A stretch of 64,000 nucleotides of DNA from Peristeroidobacter soli (GTDB lineage Bacteria; Pseudomonadota; Gammaproteobacteria; Steroidobacterales; Steroidobacteraceae). Positions within the stretch are counted from its first letter, which is position 1. Each line of letters starts with the position of its first letter. Under the pieces are notes generated by a model. It did no database searches. It had not been told where the DNA came from and saw nothing but the letters and a program-made list of their open reading frames with translations. Location of the stretch: contig NZ_ML142848.1 of assembly GCF_004138485.1 (NCBI RefSeq), positions 842,640-906,639 of the forward strand, given 5' to 3'. Of this stretch, positions 35,496 through 45,105 are shown one piece after another. The translations under genes were made by a program, and so were the position numbers.

Positions 35496-36025
35496 GGGGC
35501 GACCCTCTCCAGCGTGCTGAAGGTAAAGGCGTGGGCGTGGCGCTCGTCGGCCGGATGATACTCCTTCGCGACCTCGCGCCACTGCTGTTCCTGCAGCGTA
35601 GGAAACACCACATCGCCGTCGACGCTGGCATGCACGCGCGTGAGATGGATGACCTGCACCTGCGGCAGGACTTGTCGGTAGATGTCGGCGCCGCCGACGA
35701 TCACGATCTCCGGCGCCGGCCGCGCGGCCGCAATCGCCTCATCGATCGATGTCACGACGGTGCAGCCCGGAATTTCCAGCCCGGGTTGGCGCGAGATCAC
35801 GATGTTCAGTCGACCCGGCAGCGGCCGACCGATGGAATCGAACGTCTTGCGCCCCATCACGATGGGTTTGCCCAGACTGAGCGCCTTGAAGCGTTTCAGA
35901 TCGTCTGGCAAGCGCCACGGCAGCTGATTGCCGCTGCCGATGACGCCGTTCTCGGCCACCGCCACGATGATGGAAAACTTCAGCTCCGTAACACGGCTGC
36001 TGAATATCTTGTGATCGGACGTCAT
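35492..36025 (-). CDS. folA: Dihydrofolate reductase
   Basis: 177 residues containing the full DHFR fold: FSIIVAVAENGVIGSGNQLP, WRLPDDLKRFKALSLGKPIV, MGRKTFDSIGRPLPGR, and EIVIVGGADIYRQVLP. It regenerates tetrahydrofolate from the dihydrofolate produced by ThyA, encoded two genes upstream in the same operon. About 13 extra residues precede the usual DHFR N-terminus; the true start could be an internal CTG just before KFSII, since no internal ATG exists there. It overlaps the YkgJ-family gene by 4 bases. Confidence 0.96.
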   Translation of the reverse strand: MTSDHKIFSSRVTELKFSIIVAVAENGVIGSGNQLPWRLPDDLKRFKALSLGKPIVMGRKTFDSIGRPLPGRLNIVISRQPGLEIPGCTVVTSIDEAIAAARPAPEIVIVGGADIYRQVLPQVQVIHLTRVHASVDGDVVFPTLQEQQWREVAKEYHPADERHAHAFTFSTLERVAP

Positions 36026-36043
36026 CGAGGCATCCCGGCGCGT

Positions 36044-36703
36044 TTACTTCCGGGCCTTTTTCTTGGCCTTTTTCTTCGCCTTCGCGTCGCGCAGGTCGGT
36101 CGGCTCCTTGTCCAGCATGGTGCCGCGGCATTTCTTGGCGCCGCAGCGGCAGGCGTACAACGCCAGCTCGGCCGGATCGTCGGTGCTTTCCCAAGTGAGC
36201 TGATAGTCGTAGCCCAGCTCCTCGCCCGGCTTGATGTTACGGATGGCGTCGATGAACACGCGGCTGTTCTCGATCACCGTCTCGCAATTGGGATTGCAGC
36301 TGTGATTGATGAAGCGCGCGTCGTTGCCGTCCACGCCGGCGTCGATCACGGTGCGATTGCTGGCGATGAACAGGAAGGTGTGACCGTCGTCGTCGCCCTT
36401 CTTCTCGTAGCGGGCATCGGCCTCGCCGTGAGAAATGCGCTCGCCGAGATATTCGATGACGCGCGCGCCCTTCTTGATGGGCATGATCGCGTACACGCCG
36501 CGACCATGAATCGGCGAGTTGCGGGCTTCGACCAGCGGCGAGTTCAGCACCACCGGCTTTTTCTTGGCGGCAGGTCTCCTCGCCATCCCGCGGGATGACC
36601 CCGGCCGCGCTCCTTGCGTCGCGCCGCCTTTGGGCCGTCGGGTGGATTTGCTGGACGAGCGAGTCTGGGTGCGCGACTGAGTGCGACGGTTCTTCGTAGC
36701 CAT
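36044..36703 (-). CDS. SET-domain lysine methyltransferase with basic tails
   Basis: 219 residues. Residues 1-55 are Arg/Lys/Thr/Ser-rich (MATKNRRTQSRTQTRSSSKS...); a SET domain covers about 60-170 with NSPIHGRGVYAIMPIKKG, IEYLGERISHGEADARY, the active-site RFINHSCNPNCE and GEELGYDYQLTWES; a post-SET zinc site (ACRCGAKKCRG) follows; the tail alternates Lys and Ala (DAKAKKKAKKKARK). SET enzymes move a methyl from SAM to protein lysine. The tails resemble histone H1-like nucleic-acid binders. The gene lies directly against thyA (no gap) and 18 bases before folA. Its target is unknown; a DNA-associated or ribosomal protein is a reasonable guess. Confidence 0.92.
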   Translation of the reverse strand: MATKNRRTQSRTQTRSSSKSTRRPKGGATQGARPGSSRGMARRPAAKKKPVVLNSPLVEARNSPIHGRGVYAIMPIKKGARVIEYLGERISHGEADARYEKKGDDDGHTFLFIASNRTVIDAGVDGNDARFINHSCNPNCETVIENSRVFIDAIRNIKPGEELGYDYQLTWESTDDPAELALYACRCGAKKCRGTMLDKEPTDLRDAKAKKKAKKKARK

Positions 36704-37498
36704 TTAGACAGCGATGGGCGCTTTGATGGAAGGATGAGCCTGGTAATCGACGATCTGAAAATCTTGGTATTCGTACTCGAAGATCGAAGGCGGCTTGCGC
36801 TTGATCACGAGCCTGGGCAACGGCAACGGTTCACGGCGCAGCTGTTCATCGGCCTGCTCGAGATGATTCAGATACAGATGACAATCGCCGCCGGTCCAGA
36901 TGAACTCGCCCGGCTCCAGATCGCACTGCTGCGCGAACATGTGCGTCAGCAACGCATACGAGGCGATATTGAACGGCACGCCGAGGAACACATCGGCGCT
37001 GCGCTGATACAGCTGGCACGACAGCTTACCGTCGCCCACCCAGAACTGAAACAACGCGTGACACGGAGTCAGCGACATCTGCTCCAGCTCGCCCACGTTC
37101 CAGGCGTTGACGATGATGCGACGGGAATCGGGATTGCGACGGATCAGATCCAGCGTGCGGCTGATCTGGTCGATGGTCTTGCCGTCCGGCGCCGGCCACG
37201 AGCGCCACTGCTTGCCGTAGATCGGGCCGAGCTCGCCGTTCTCGTCGGCCCACTCGTCCCAGATCGACACGCCGTGCTCGTGCAGATATTTGACGTTGGT
37301 GTCGCCCCTCAGGAACCACAGCAACTCATAGATGATGGACTTCAGGTGCAGCTTCTTGGTCGTGACCAGGGGAAAACCCTGGCGCAGATCGAAGCGCGCC
37401 TGATGACCGAAAACCGACAGCGTGCCGGTGCCGGTGCGATCGGTCTTGCGCAGACCGTGCTCGCGGATCTGCCGGAGCAGCTGCAGGTACTGGATCAT
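36704..37498 (-). CDS. thyA: Thymidylate synthase ThyA
   Basis: 264 residues, the same length as E. coli ThyA. Motifs: [20 protein letters not shown] near the N-terminus, [17 protein letters not shown], the phosphate-binding [10 protein letters not shown], the catalytic cysteine in [14 protein letters not shown] (about residue 146), and [20 protein letters not shown]. It methylates dUMP with methylene-tetrahydrofolate, yielding dihydrofolate for FolA. It overlaps lgt by four bases and abuts the SET gene. Confidence 0.98.
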   Translation of the reverse strand: MIQYLQLLRQIREHGLRKTDRTGTGTLSVFGHQARFDLRQGFPLVTTKKLHLKSIIYELLWFLRGDTNVKYLHEHGVSIWDEWADENGELGPIYGKQWRSWPAPDGKTIDQISRTLDLIRRNPDSRRIIVNAWNVGELEQMSLTPCHALFQFWVGDGKLSCQLYQRSADVFLGVPFNIASYALLTHMFAQQCDLEPGEFIWTGGDCHLYLNHLEQADEQLRREPLPLPRLVIKRKPPSIFEYEYQDFQIVDYQAHPSIKAPIAV

Positions 37499-38382
37499 GA
37501 CGCGGTCGCGAGCTGCTTGGCGCCGTAGTTGCCGCTCGCCTGCTGGCTGCGATACGCCCAGACCATCACGATGGCGCCGAGGACAATCATCGGCAGCGAC
37601 AGAATCTGCCCCATGGTCACCCAGTTGAACAGCAGGTAACCGCGATTCTCATCGGGCACTCGCACGAACTCCACGGCGAAACGGCACACGCCGTACACGA
37701 TCAGGAACAAACCGGTCGGCGCCAGTCTCGGCCGCGGCGTGCGCGTGAACAGCCACAGGACCACGAACAACAGCAGTCCTTCCAACAGACCCTCATAGAG
37801 CTGCGATGCATGGACATGCAACACGCAAGGATCGATGCCAAAGCGCTGACACAGGCGCTGAGCTTCGGCAGCCTGCACGGGATACAGCGGCGCCGGATCG
37901 ACCATGAATCCCCAGGGCGCGTCGGTGGGCTTGCCCCACAACTCGCCATTGATGAAGTTACCGATGCGACCGGCGAAGATGCCGACGCCGGGCAGCGGCG
38001 CCAGAAAGTCGAGCACGTCGGCAAAGCGGCGCTGCCGCTGCCGGGCGAACAACATCGTCGCAAGGATCACGCCGATCAAGCCGCCATGGAACGACATGCC
38101 ACCTTCCCAGATGCGGATGATGGTGAGCGGATCGGCCATCACCTGTTCACCGCCGTAGAACAGGATCCAGCCCAGCCGACCGCCGAGGATCACGCCGATG
38201 GCGGCGAAGAAGATCAGATCGTCGACTTCGGCCGGTTGCCAGGTCGAATCGGGGCGAGCTGCGCGCCGACGCGCCAGCCACCAGCCGGCCGCGAAGCCAA
38301 TGACATACATGAGCCCATACCAGCGCACGGCCAGCGGGCCCACCGAGAAGATGATCGGGTCGATCGCGGGGTAGGGAATCAT
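37495..38382 (-). CDS. lgt: Phosphatidylglycerol-prolipoprotein diacylglyceryl transferase Lgt
   Basis: 295 residues from the ATG at 38382, giving [20 protein letters not shown]; an upstream TTG is less likely. A polytopic inner-membrane enzyme with [11 protein letters not shown] (essential histidine) and the signature [17 protein letters not shown] carrying the essential arginine. It adds diacylglycerol to the lipobox cysteine of prolipoproteins, including the RlpA type. lgt-thyA is a widespread pair. It has a longer loop between helices ([19 protein letters not shown]) than the E. coli enzyme. First gene of the lgt-thyA-SET-folA-ykgJ-rluF run. Confidence 0.97.
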   Translation of the reverse strand: MIPYPAIDPIIFSVGPLAVRWYGLMYVIGFAAGWWLARRRAARPDSTWQPAEVDDLIFFAAIGVILGGRLGWILFYGGEQVMADPLTIIRIWEGGMSFHGGLIGVILATMLFARQRQRRFADVLDFLAPLPGVGIFAGRIGNFINGELWGKPTDAPWGFMVDPAPLYPVQAAEAQRLCQRFGIDPCVLHVHASQLYEGLLEGLLLFVVLWLFTRTPRPRLAPTGLFLIVYGVCRFAVEFVRVPDENRGYLLFNWVTMGQILSLPMIVLGAIVMVWAYRSQQASGNYGAKQLATAS

Positions 38383-38439
38383 GATCGGCGAGTATACCAA
38401 TGCCCGGCGGTGGGGCCCGACTCCGCCCGCCCGGTGCTT

Positions 38440-39672
38440 TTAATCGGTCACGACCCGACAGAAGTACGCCTTCAGGTAGCGCGTCTCCGGGATCGCAGGG
38501 TGGATCGGATGATCCGGCGCCTGGCCCCCGACTTCCACCACCTGCGCGAACCGGCCGAGATGACGCGCGCCCCGCTGGATCGCGGTCAGCAGGTGATCCG
38601 GCTCCAGGTGATAGGAACAGGAGCACGACACCAGGATGCCGTCCTTCTCCAGCAACTGCATGGCGAGCTGATTGAGCCGCTTGTACGCCGCTTCACCCTT
38701 GGGCACATCTTTCTTGCGCTTGATGAACGCCGGCGGATCGATCACCACCACATCGAAACGACGGCCCTCGGCATGGAGCTTTTCCATCACGTCGAACGCA
38801 TCGCCCTTGAGCACCGCGGGCTTCAGGCCGTTGGCGGCGGCGCTCGCCTGCAACTGCTCCAGCGCGGACGCCGATGAATCCACGCAAGTGACTTCGGTCG
38901 CGCCCGCCTTGAGCGCGCCCAAACCCCAGGCGCCGAGATAACTGAAAACGTCGAGCACACGCGCGCCGCCGACGTATTTGCGCAAGGCCAGCCGATTCGC
39001 GGCCTGATCGAAGAACCAGCCGGTCTTCTGCCCGCTGCCCAGCGGCACCTGGAAGCCCACGCCGCCCTCTTCCACGACCACGAACTGGGGCGCCTCGCCG
39101 AATGCCGTCTCGACGTAATGCGGCAGGCCCTCCAGATCGCGCACGCCCGCGTCGTTCTTCCACACCAGCGCCGTGGGGTTGATGACCTTTTTCACCGCCG
39201 CTTCGATCTGCGGCCGCAACGCTTCCATGCCCGCCGTGGCGATCTGACCGACGATCACGTCGCCAAATCGATCCAGGACCAGGCCCGGCAACGCATCGGA
39301 TTCGCCGTAGACCAGCCGGTAGAACGGCTTGTCGTAGAGCGAGTGACGCAGCGATTGCGCCACCTGCAGACGATGCACGAGCAGCGACTTGTCGGGCGGA
39401 TATTGCGGGCTGCGGCCCAGGATTCGGGCGCTGATCAGCGAATGCGGATTCACATAGGCATAGCCCAGGAACTTGTCGCGATCGGAGACGATCCGGCACA
39501 GCGCGCCCGGCTTGAAAGCCGTCAGCGGCGTGCGCGCAGTGTCCACTTCGTTGGAAAACACCCACAGGTGGCCAGCGGCTAGACGACGATCCTCGCCCCG
39601 CTTCAGGCGCAACTCCGGCAGCTCAGCGGGCGTAGAGGACGTGGGGGTCGGTGTATCGGGGGAGGTGTTCAT
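38440..39672 (-). CDS. rlmI: 23S rRNA cytosine-5 methyltransferase RlmI-like
   Basis: A 410-residue class-I methyltransferase. After a ~20-residue Pro/Thr-rich extension, a PUA domain ([35 protein letters not shown]) precedes an EEHEE-like region and a Rossmann SAM-binding domain with [20 protein letters not shown], and [15 protein letters not shown] as the catalytic-site DPPxF motif. A cysteine in VSCSCSYHL matches the catalytic region of RlmI, which methylates C1962 of 23S rRNA. Its start is only 18 bases from the divergent YyaL-type gene. Confidence 0.92.
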   Translation of the reverse strand: MNTSPDTPTPTSSTPAELPELRLKRGEDRRLAAGHLWVFSNEVDTARTPLTAFKPGALCRIVSDRDKFLGYAYVNPHSLISARILGRSPQYPPDKSLLVHRLQVAQSLRHSLYDKPFYRLVYGESDALPGLVLDRFGDVIVGQIATAGMEALRPQIEAAVKKVINPTALVWKNDAGVRDLEGLPHYVETAFGEAPQFVVVEEGGVGFQVPLGSGQKTGWFFDQAANRLALRKYVGGARVLDVFSYLGAWGLGALKAGATEVTCVDSSASALEQLQASAAANGLKPAVLKGDAFDVMEKLHAEGRRFDVVVIDPPAFIKRKKDVPKGEAAYKRLNQLAMQLLEKDGILVSCSCSYHLEPDHLLTAIQRGARHLGRFAQVVEVGGQAPDHPIHPAIPETRYLKAYFCRVVTD

Positions 39673-39690
39673 TTAAAGTGGGCGCATTCT

Positions 39691-41763
39691 ATGCACGATT
39701 CAACACATCGCAACCGTCTCGCTCAGGAGACGAGCCCCTACCTGCTGCAACACGCCGCCAATCCGGTCGACTGGCATCCCTGGAGCGAGCAGGCTCTGGC
39801 GCTCGCCCGGCGCGAGAACAAGCCGATTCTACTGTCGATCGGCTATTCCGCCTGTCATTGGTGCCACGTCATGGCGCACGAATCCTTCGAGGATCCGGCC
39901 AGCGCGGCGCTGATGAACCAGCTGTTCGTGAACATCAAGGTCGATCGCGAGGAGCGGCCCGACCTGGACCGCATCTACCAGATCGCGCAACAGATGCTGA
40001 CCCAGCGCGGCGGCGGCTGGCCGCTGACGATGTTTCTGTCCCCCAAGGACCAGCGTCCCTTCTTCGGCGGCACTTACTTTCCCAAGCAAGCGCGCCACGG
40101 CCTGCCCGCCTTCACCGACTTGTTACGACGCGTGGCGCAGTTCTATCGCGAGCGCGGCGACGACATTGCCCAGCAGAGCGAAGCGTTACAGCAAGCGTTC
40201 GATCAACTGCACTCGCCGCCCGCATCGGACGACACGGCGTTGACGTTGGCGCCGGCCCAAGCCGCACGCCAGCAGCTCGCCGGCGCCTTCGATCCTGAAT
40301 TTGGCGGCTTCGGGGGCGCACCGAAATTTCCCCATCCGACCAATATCGAGTTCCTGTTGCGCCAGTGGCGCGCCACCGCCGGCGCCGAAGAGCCGGATCT
40401 GCACTCGCTCTACATGGCCACGCTGACCCTCAAGCGCATGGCCGACGGCGGCATCTACGATCATCTCGGCGGCGGCTTCGCGCGCTACAGCGTCGATGCC
40501 TACTGGATGATCCCGCATTTCGAAAAAATGCTTTATGACAACGGGCAGCTGCTGCGCGTCTATGCGCACGCCGCGTTGGCCACCGGTGAGCCGCTGTTCA
40601 GCCGGATCGCCAGCGAAACCGCCGACTGGATGATTCGTGACATGCAAGCGCCCGAAGGCGGTTTCCGGGCGGCGCTCGACGCCGACTCGGAGGGTCATGA
40701 AGGCAAGTTCTACGTGTGGCAGCCGAAGGAAGTGGCGCAACTGCTCGACGCGGACGACTACGCGGTGTTCGCACGCCACTTCGGTCTCGACCGCCCGGCG
40801 AACTTCGAAGACCAGGACTGGCATCTGCACGTATTTCGGTCGGAAGACGATATCGGCGCCGAGCTGGGCCTCGAGCCGGCGGAAGTCACTCGACGCCTCG
40901 AGCACGCGCGCCGCGTTCTGCTCGAAGTGCGCAATCGCCGCGTCTGGCCGGGGCGCGATGACAAAGTGCTCACCTCATGGAACGGTCTCGCGATCAGCGG
41001 CCTTGCGGTCGCGGCTCGTGCATTACGCCGCCCCGATCTGGCCGACGCCGCGGCCGGCGCGGTCGATTTCATTCGCCAGCAATGCTGGCGCGATGGCCGG
41101 CTGCTCGCGACATTCAAGGACGGCCGTGCGCGCTTCGCCGCTTATCTCGACGACTACGCATTCCTGCTCGACGGTGTGCTGGAACTGCTGCAAACCCGGT
41201 GGCGCAGCGAGGATCTGAAGTTCGCGACCGGGCTGGCCGAAGCGCTGCTGGTCCATTTCGAGGATCGCCAGTCCGGTGGTTTCTTTTTCACGGCGGACGA
41301 TCACGAGCAGCTCATGCATCGCTCCCGTTCGTTCAGCGACGAAGCGCTGCCGGCAGGCAACGCCGTCGCGGCCCAGGCGCTCACGCGTCTGGGTCTGTTG
41401 CTGGGCGAAACCCGATTTCTGGACGCGGCGGCGAGAACGTTGCGCGCGGCCTGGCCCGCCTTGCAGCACTATCCTCATGCTCACACGGCGCTGCTGGTCG
41501 CGCTGGAAGAGCATCTGGAACCGCCCGAGATCGTCATCGTGCGCGGCGAGCGCGAGGAAGCCGAGAGTTGGCGCGACGAGCTGGCAAGAGTCTACGCGCC
41601 GAGACGATTGGTATTCGCTATCGCAGCGGATGCTTCAGGACTGCCGGCCGCGATTGCGGATAAGAAACCTCAGCCGGAGACCGCCGCGTATGTGTGTCGT
41701 GGGATGACTTGCTCGGCGCCGGTGCGCTCGCTGTCGTCGCTGGTGGCGCTGACTCGGAGCTGA
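39691..41763 (+). CDS. Thioredoxin-domain YyaL/SPATA20-family protein
   Basis: 690 residues. The N-terminal thioredoxin-like domain (about 5-165; DUF255) has [19 protein letters not shown], a redox-type CxxC in [18 protein letters not shown], and [13 protein letters not shown]. An alpha/alpha-toroid sugar-isomerase-like domain follows (about 190-600: [30 protein letters not shown], and [16 protein letters not shown]). A small C-terminal domain ends [13 protein letters not shown]. Homologues occur from bacteria to mammals (SPATA20). The family is linked to cellobiose-epimerase-like folds but no activity is agreed. Confidence 0.93.
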   Translation: MHDSTHRNRLAQETSPYLLQHAANPVDWHPWSEQALALARRENKPILLSIGYSACHWCHVMAHESFEDPASAALMNQLFVNIKVDREERPDLDRIYQIAQQMLTQRGGGWPLTMFLSPKDQRPFFGGTYFPKQARHGLPAFTDLLRRVAQFYRERGDDIAQQSEALQQAFDQLHSPPASDDTALTLAPAQAARQQLAGAFDPEFGGFGGAPKFPHPTNIEFLLRQWRATAGAEEPDLHSLYMATLTLKRMADGGIYDHLGGGFARYSVDAYWMIPHFEKMLYDNGQLLRVYAHAALATGEPLFSRIASETADWMIRDMQAPEGGFRAALDADSEGHEGKFYVWQPKEVAQLLDADDYAVFARHFGLDRPANFEDQDWHLHVFRSEDDIGAELGLEPAEVTRRLEHARRVLLEVRNRRVWPGRDDKVLTSWNGLAISGLAVAARALRRPDLADAAAGAVDFIRQQCWRDGRLLATFKDGRARFAAYLDDYAFLLDGVLELLQTRWRSEDLKFATGLAEALLVHFEDRQSGGFFFTADDHEQLMHRSRSFSDEALPAGNAVAAQALTRLGLLLGETRFLDAAARTLRAAWPALQHYPHAHTALLVALEEHLEPPEIVIVRGEREEAESWRDELARVYAPRRLVFAIAADASGLPAAIADKKPQPETAAYVCRGMTCSAPVRSLSSLVALTRS

Positions 41764-41793
41764 GGCCGGGCCGCGCCGCGTCTGAATTCAAGT

Positions 41794-42198
41794 TTATTTC
41801 TTTTCTTTGGCGCGCTTCTTCGCCTGCTTCATGTGGCGGGAGCGCTCGATGCCGGCCATTTGTTTGGCGCGCGCCGACTCGATCGCCGCGTTGAGCGCGC
41901 GCCCGCCCCAGATCTTCAGCAGCTCGGCGTCGTTGACCACGTCCTGCGGCACTTCGTGATGATCGGTGGTGAGATCGAACGCGTTCGGATACGGCTTGAA
42001 CTGCGGCATGCCCCGCGCGACATAATCGTCGAGGTTGCTCTTATCGGTGTGCAGGTACAGCTTCTCGCCCATCACGATGGCGAGCAGACGGTCGTCGATG
42101 AACACACCGACGCCGCCGAAAATCGCACGACTGGAGATTCGCCCGAGCGGCGCGAGTTGTTCTGCGACGTAACTGGCCAGGCTCGACTTGACCCGCAT
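41794..42198 (-). CDS. TfoX/Sxy N-terminal domain protein
   Basis: 134 residues matching the TfoX N-terminal domain: LASYVAEQLAPLGRISSRAI, FGGVGVFIDDRLLAIVMGEK, LYLHTDKSNLDDY. The TfoX C-terminal domain is missing and the protein ends in a Lys/Arg-rich tail (HMKQAKKRAKEKK). TfoX/Sxy regulates competence in some gammaproteobacteria, but stand-alone N-domain proteins have no established role. The basic tail suggests nucleic-acid contact; that is inference. Confidence 0.85.
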   Translation of the reverse strand: MRVKSSLASYVAEQLAPLGRISSRAIFGGVGVFIDDRLLAIVMGEKLYLHTDKSNLDDYVARGMPQFKPYPNAFDLTTDHHEVPQDVVNDAELLKIWGGRALNAAIESARAKQMAGIERSRHMKQAKKRAKEKK

Positions 42199-42311
42199 AT
42201 CGAGCTACTCACTCTTCCTGATTGCTTCCAAGCAGCGCAGAGTTTACATCGCGAACCTCTACTGTAAACCCGCGATCGTCACTAACTGGCGACACTGTGC
42301 GCCAGTCCGCC

Positions 42312-42330
42312 AAAAAAACGCCGGGGCGGC
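42312..42330 (-). terminator. Intrinsic terminator after the ComB-DUF486-HIT operon
   Basis: On the minus strand a small GC stem (GCCG/CGGC, bases 42327-42330 with 42320-42323) is followed by seven T residues (42318-42312), beginning 9 bases past the HIT-gene stop. The stem is short but GC-only. A separate 7-bp inverted repeat ACTGGCG/CGCCAGT lies at 42285-42306 next to it. Confidence 0.6.
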
Positions 42331-42338
42331 AGAAAAAG

Positions 42339-42788
42339 TTATACGGCCGCGCCGAGGCGTCCCAGGTGCTGGCGAATTAAGTCACGCAACGGCGCGTGCG
42401 CCCGGCCGTCGAATGCCGGCGCTTGCTGCCAGTCATAACCCCAAGGATTGGCGGTGCGCATGGCCTCTGGCTCGTCGACGAAGCGCGGATGCACGTGAGC
42501 ATGTAGAGCGGGCTCGACGTTGCCGAAGATCGCATAGTTGATTCGCAGCGCGCCGGTCGCGGCCAGTACGGCGTCGCCCAGCAAGCCGAGCTCGGCAAGG
42601 AACAAATCGCGGTCGGCCGGTTTCAGTGCGTTCAGATGCGGCACGACTGGATCGGGCAACAACAGACAGTAGCCCGCGAGCACTTGCCGCTGTCCCATCA
42701 CCGCCCATCCAGAGCGCAGACGCGCAACCACGGTCGGGTCGTTACCGGTGCGGCAACTCTCGACCAGGCGATGAATGGCGGTGCTCAT
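42339..42788 (-). CDS. HIT-family nucleotide hydrolase/transferase
   Basis: 149 residues from the ATG at 42788 that overlaps the upstream stop. The histidine triad appears as ALHAHVHPRF near residue 97. The chain lacks the N-terminal nucleotide-binding Asp pattern of typical HINT proteins (GQRQVLAGYCLLLPDPVVPH is in its place), and it has a C-terminal ~45-residue extension with NPWGYDWQQAPAFDG. HIT enzymes hydrolyse AMP-amide or dinucleoside polyphosphate bonds; ApaH encoded earlier handles Ap4A too. Last gene of a three-gene overlapping run. Confidence 0.82.
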   Translation of the reverse strand: MSTAIHRLVESCRTGNDPTVVARLRSGWAVMGQRQVLAGYCLLLPDPVVPHLNALKPADRDLFLAELGLLGDAVLAATGALRINYAIFGNVEPALHAHVHPRFVDEPEAMRTANPWGYDWQQAPAFDGRAHAPLRDLIRQHLGRLGAAV

Positions 42789-43126
42789 TTGCGAAACACG
42801 AAATAAACCGCCCCCATCATGCAGAGCGCCGCCCACAGGTAATCGAGCTTGAGCGGCTGACGCATGTACAACATCACGAACGGCACGAACACCGTCAACG
42901 TGATCACTTCCTGCAGGATCTTCAGCTGCGGCAGGCTCAGCACGGTGTAGCCGATGCGATTCGCCGGTACCTGCAACAGATATTCGAACAGCGCGATGCC
43001 CCAGCTGATCAGCGCCGCCACGATCCAGGGCTTCTGACTCAGCTCCTTGAGATGGGCATACCAAGCGAACGTCATGAACACGTTCGACAGCGTCAGCAAC
43101 AGGATGGTCCGGAGAACCGGGCTCAT
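42785..43126 (-). CDS. DUF486 small membrane protein (DMT family)
   Basis: 113 residues with four predicted membrane helices: VLRTILLLTLSNVFMTFAWY, IVAALISWGIALFEYLLQ, LKILQEVITLTVFVPFVMLY and LWAALCMMGAVYFVF. It matches the DUF486 family, small relatives of drug/metabolite transporters that probably work as dimers. No substrate is known. It overlaps both neighbours by four bases, so the three gene products are made together. Confidence 0.88.
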   Translation of the reverse strand: MSPVLRTILLLTLSNVFMTFAWYAHLKELSQKPWIVAALISWGIALFEYLLQVPANRIGYTVLSLPQLKILQEVITLTVFVPFVMLYMRQPLKLDYLWAALCMMGAVYFVFRK

Positions 43127-43836
43127 GACGTTTTGATAGGGGTTTGGGGCACGTCGATCTTGCGTAGACGGGGCGGCGAAGCGCTGGTGTCCCGCTGTAG
43201 CACGAAATCGAACTCGTCGACCCGGGTGCACAGATCGAAATCGCGCTCCGGCGCCCAGTCGCACGCCGGATCGAAGAACTTCACGGCGCTGGACACTTTC
43301 CGCAGCTGCTCGCGAATGCCACTGACCGGCATCGGCTCGCCCAGCAAGCGAGACCGCAACAGCTCGGCGCACAGATCGTCTTCGTCGCAGTTCTCCCGCG
43401 CCTCGTGACCCATGCGAACCAGCGTCACTACTTCCGGCCGAAGTGCCTGGAGGTAGCGAACGATGGCCCCCGCATTGACCAGCGCGCCGGTGAGCGTCTC
43501 CACCGAAGCGGGCACGCTGGTGAATCCCTGCGTTCCGGCGTGAGTGGTGTGAATGATGGTGCGACCGGCAACGTCGAGCTTTTCCAGGTCGGCGGGAGAA
43601 TTGCCGGAGTCGAATCCGGGCAACGGGCGCGCGTGGCGCTCGCCGATCAGCAGCCAGTCCGGATGCTGCCGCTTGAGCTCGCGCGCGTAATCGACTTCGG
43701 CGACGGGAATGACGGTCGCCGCGCCACGCGAGAACGCGTACGCGGCGACCGAAAACGCTCGGAACACATCGATGACGACGGCCACGCCCTGCGCCGACTG
43801 CGCACCGGCGACGTGATCTACTACGGTGACCTGCAA
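43123..43836 (-). CDS. 2-phosphosulfolactate phosphatase (ComB) family protein
   Basis: 237 residues with the ComB signature VVIDVFRAFSVAAYAFSRGA (Asp near residue 24) and TIIHTTHAGTQGF in place of the family's TTNGT motif, then RMGHEARENCDEDDLCAELL, matching the acidic G-x4-xxEDxxCA segment. ComB dephosphorylates 2-phospho-3-sulfolactate in archaeal coenzyme M synthesis; bacteria keep the family without coenzyme M, and its substrate there is open. The Thr-Thr-His variant of the usual Thr-Thr-Asn may alter specificity. It overlaps the DUF486 gene by 4 bases. Confidence 0.85.
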   Translation of the reverse strand: MQVTVVDHVAGAQSAQGVAVVIDVFRAFSVAAYAFSRGAATVIPVAEVDYARELKRQHPDWLLIGERHARPLPGFDSGNSPADLEKLDVAGRTIIHTTHAGTQGFTSVPASVETLTGALVNAGAIVRYLQALRPEVVTLVRMGHEARENCDEDDLCAELLRSRLLGEPMPVSGIREQLRKVSSAVKFFDPACDWAPERDFDLCTRVDEFDFVLQRDTSASPPRLRKIDVPQTPIKTS

Positions 43837-43863
43837 GCGGCGACCTCGTTCAGGCCGCCGCGC

Positions 43864-45105
43864 TCAGGCGGCGCGGCCTCGACCGCCAGCAGCCTTGCGC
43901 TGCAGGCGAACCACACGTCGCGCGTCGGCGGTCTCGTTCATCACGACGACCTTGGCGCGCTTGAAGAAGTTGAAGTCCGTGGCGCTGGCCCAGGTGTAGG
44001 CACCCATCATGCGGCCCACCACCAGGTCGCCCATCTCCAGCTCCGGCAACATGATGCATTCGTCGATCACGTCGATGGAGTCGCAGGTCGGCCCCGAGAG
44101 CACGCTCTCGTGCAGCTCGCCACCTTCGCGCAGCACCGACACCGGGTACTTGGCATGGTCGAACATCTGGCCGCTGTACGAACCGTACAGGCCGTCGTCC
44201 AGGTAGTACCACCAGCGACCGTCGCGCTTGGCCTTGCCCATCACCGAAGACACGGCGATAGCGGCAGGCGCGGCGATGAAGCGGCCCGGCTCGGCAATCA
44301 CGCGGACGTGCGGCGGCAGCTTGGCGAGCGCGGCGCGGATCGGACGGCAGAACTCGTCGATCGGCGTAACCGCGTCGTTGTACGACACCGGGAAACCGCC
44401 GCCGATGTCGAGCACGTCGAGCGACGGCAGGCCCGCCAGCACGGCTTCCGCCATGATGTTGGTGCATGCCTGGACCGCTTCGACGTACTTCGCCGGGTCG
44501 GTCGCCTGAGAGCCGACGTGGAAGGACAAGCCCTTCACGCGCACGCCGAGGCGGCGCGCCTGCTCGATCATGCCCAGCACATCGCCAGGGGCGCAGCCGA
44601 ACTTCTTCGACAGGTCGACCACGGCGTTCGGGCTGCGGAACGACACACGGATCAGCAGCTCGGCACGCTTGCGGTAGCGCACGAACTTCTTGACCTCTTC
44701 CGGGTTGTCCGCGACGAACGTGGTGACGCCGTAACGGAGCGCGTCACGGATGTCGCTGTCACGCTTGATCGGGTGAGTGTGAATGCAGCGGCTCGGGGCA
44801 ATCCCCTGCTGCTTCACGAGCTCGACTTCGCCGGTGGTGGCGAGGTCGAAATAAGCACCTTCGTCGCGCAAGCAGGACACGACCGCGGCATGCGGCAGCG
44901 GCTTGAGCGCGTAGTGAAGATCTACACCCGGCAGCGCGGCCTTGAGGGCGCGGTACTGGCGGCGCACCTGCTCACAGTCCACCACCAGCAGGGGCGAACC
45001 AAAGCGGGCGACCAGCGCACGGATTTCGGTTTCCGTCAGCGTGGTGGAATCGAAGGAGTGGGCCGGAGAAACGGCGAGCGATTGCTTGGCTGCGCGGGGC
45101 AACAC
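43864..45105 (-). CDS. Fold-III PLP decarboxylase (ornithine/lysine type)
   Basis: 413 residues from a GTG at 45105, supported by AGAGGT nine bases upstream; a TTG at 45123 is an alternative. The alanine-racemase-like barrel has the Schiff-base lysine in HYALKPLPHAAV, FHVGSQ, DIGGGFPVSYND, EPGRFIAAPA, and the C-terminal active-site cysteine in SGPTCDSIDVIDE. These are features of eukaryote-type ornithine decarboxylase and related lysine/ornithine or carboxynorspermidine decarboxylases. CDSID and the length favour ornithine/lysine decarboxylase making putrescine or cadaverine. It is divergent from the AAA ATPase gene. Confidence 0.9.
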   Translation of the reverse strand: MLPRAAKQSLAVSPAHSFDSTTLTETEIRALVARFGSPLLVVDCEQVRRQYRALKAALPGVDLHYALKPLPHAAVVSCLRDEGAYFDLATTGEVELVKQQGIAPSRCIHTHPIKRDSDIRDALRYGVTTFVADNPEEVKKFVRYRKRAELLIRVSFRSPNAVVDLSKKFGCAPGDVLGMIEQARRLGVRVKGLSFHVGSQATDPAKYVEAVQACTNIMAEAVLAGLPSLDVLDIGGGFPVSYNDAVTPIDEFCRPIRAALAKLPPHVRVIAEPGRFIAAPAAIAVSSVMGKAKRDGRWWYYLDDGLYGSYSGQMFDHAKYPVSVLREGGELHESVLSGPTCDSIDVIDECIMLPELEMGDLVVGRMMGAYTWASATDFNFFKRAKVVVMNETADARRVVRLQRKAAGGRGRAA

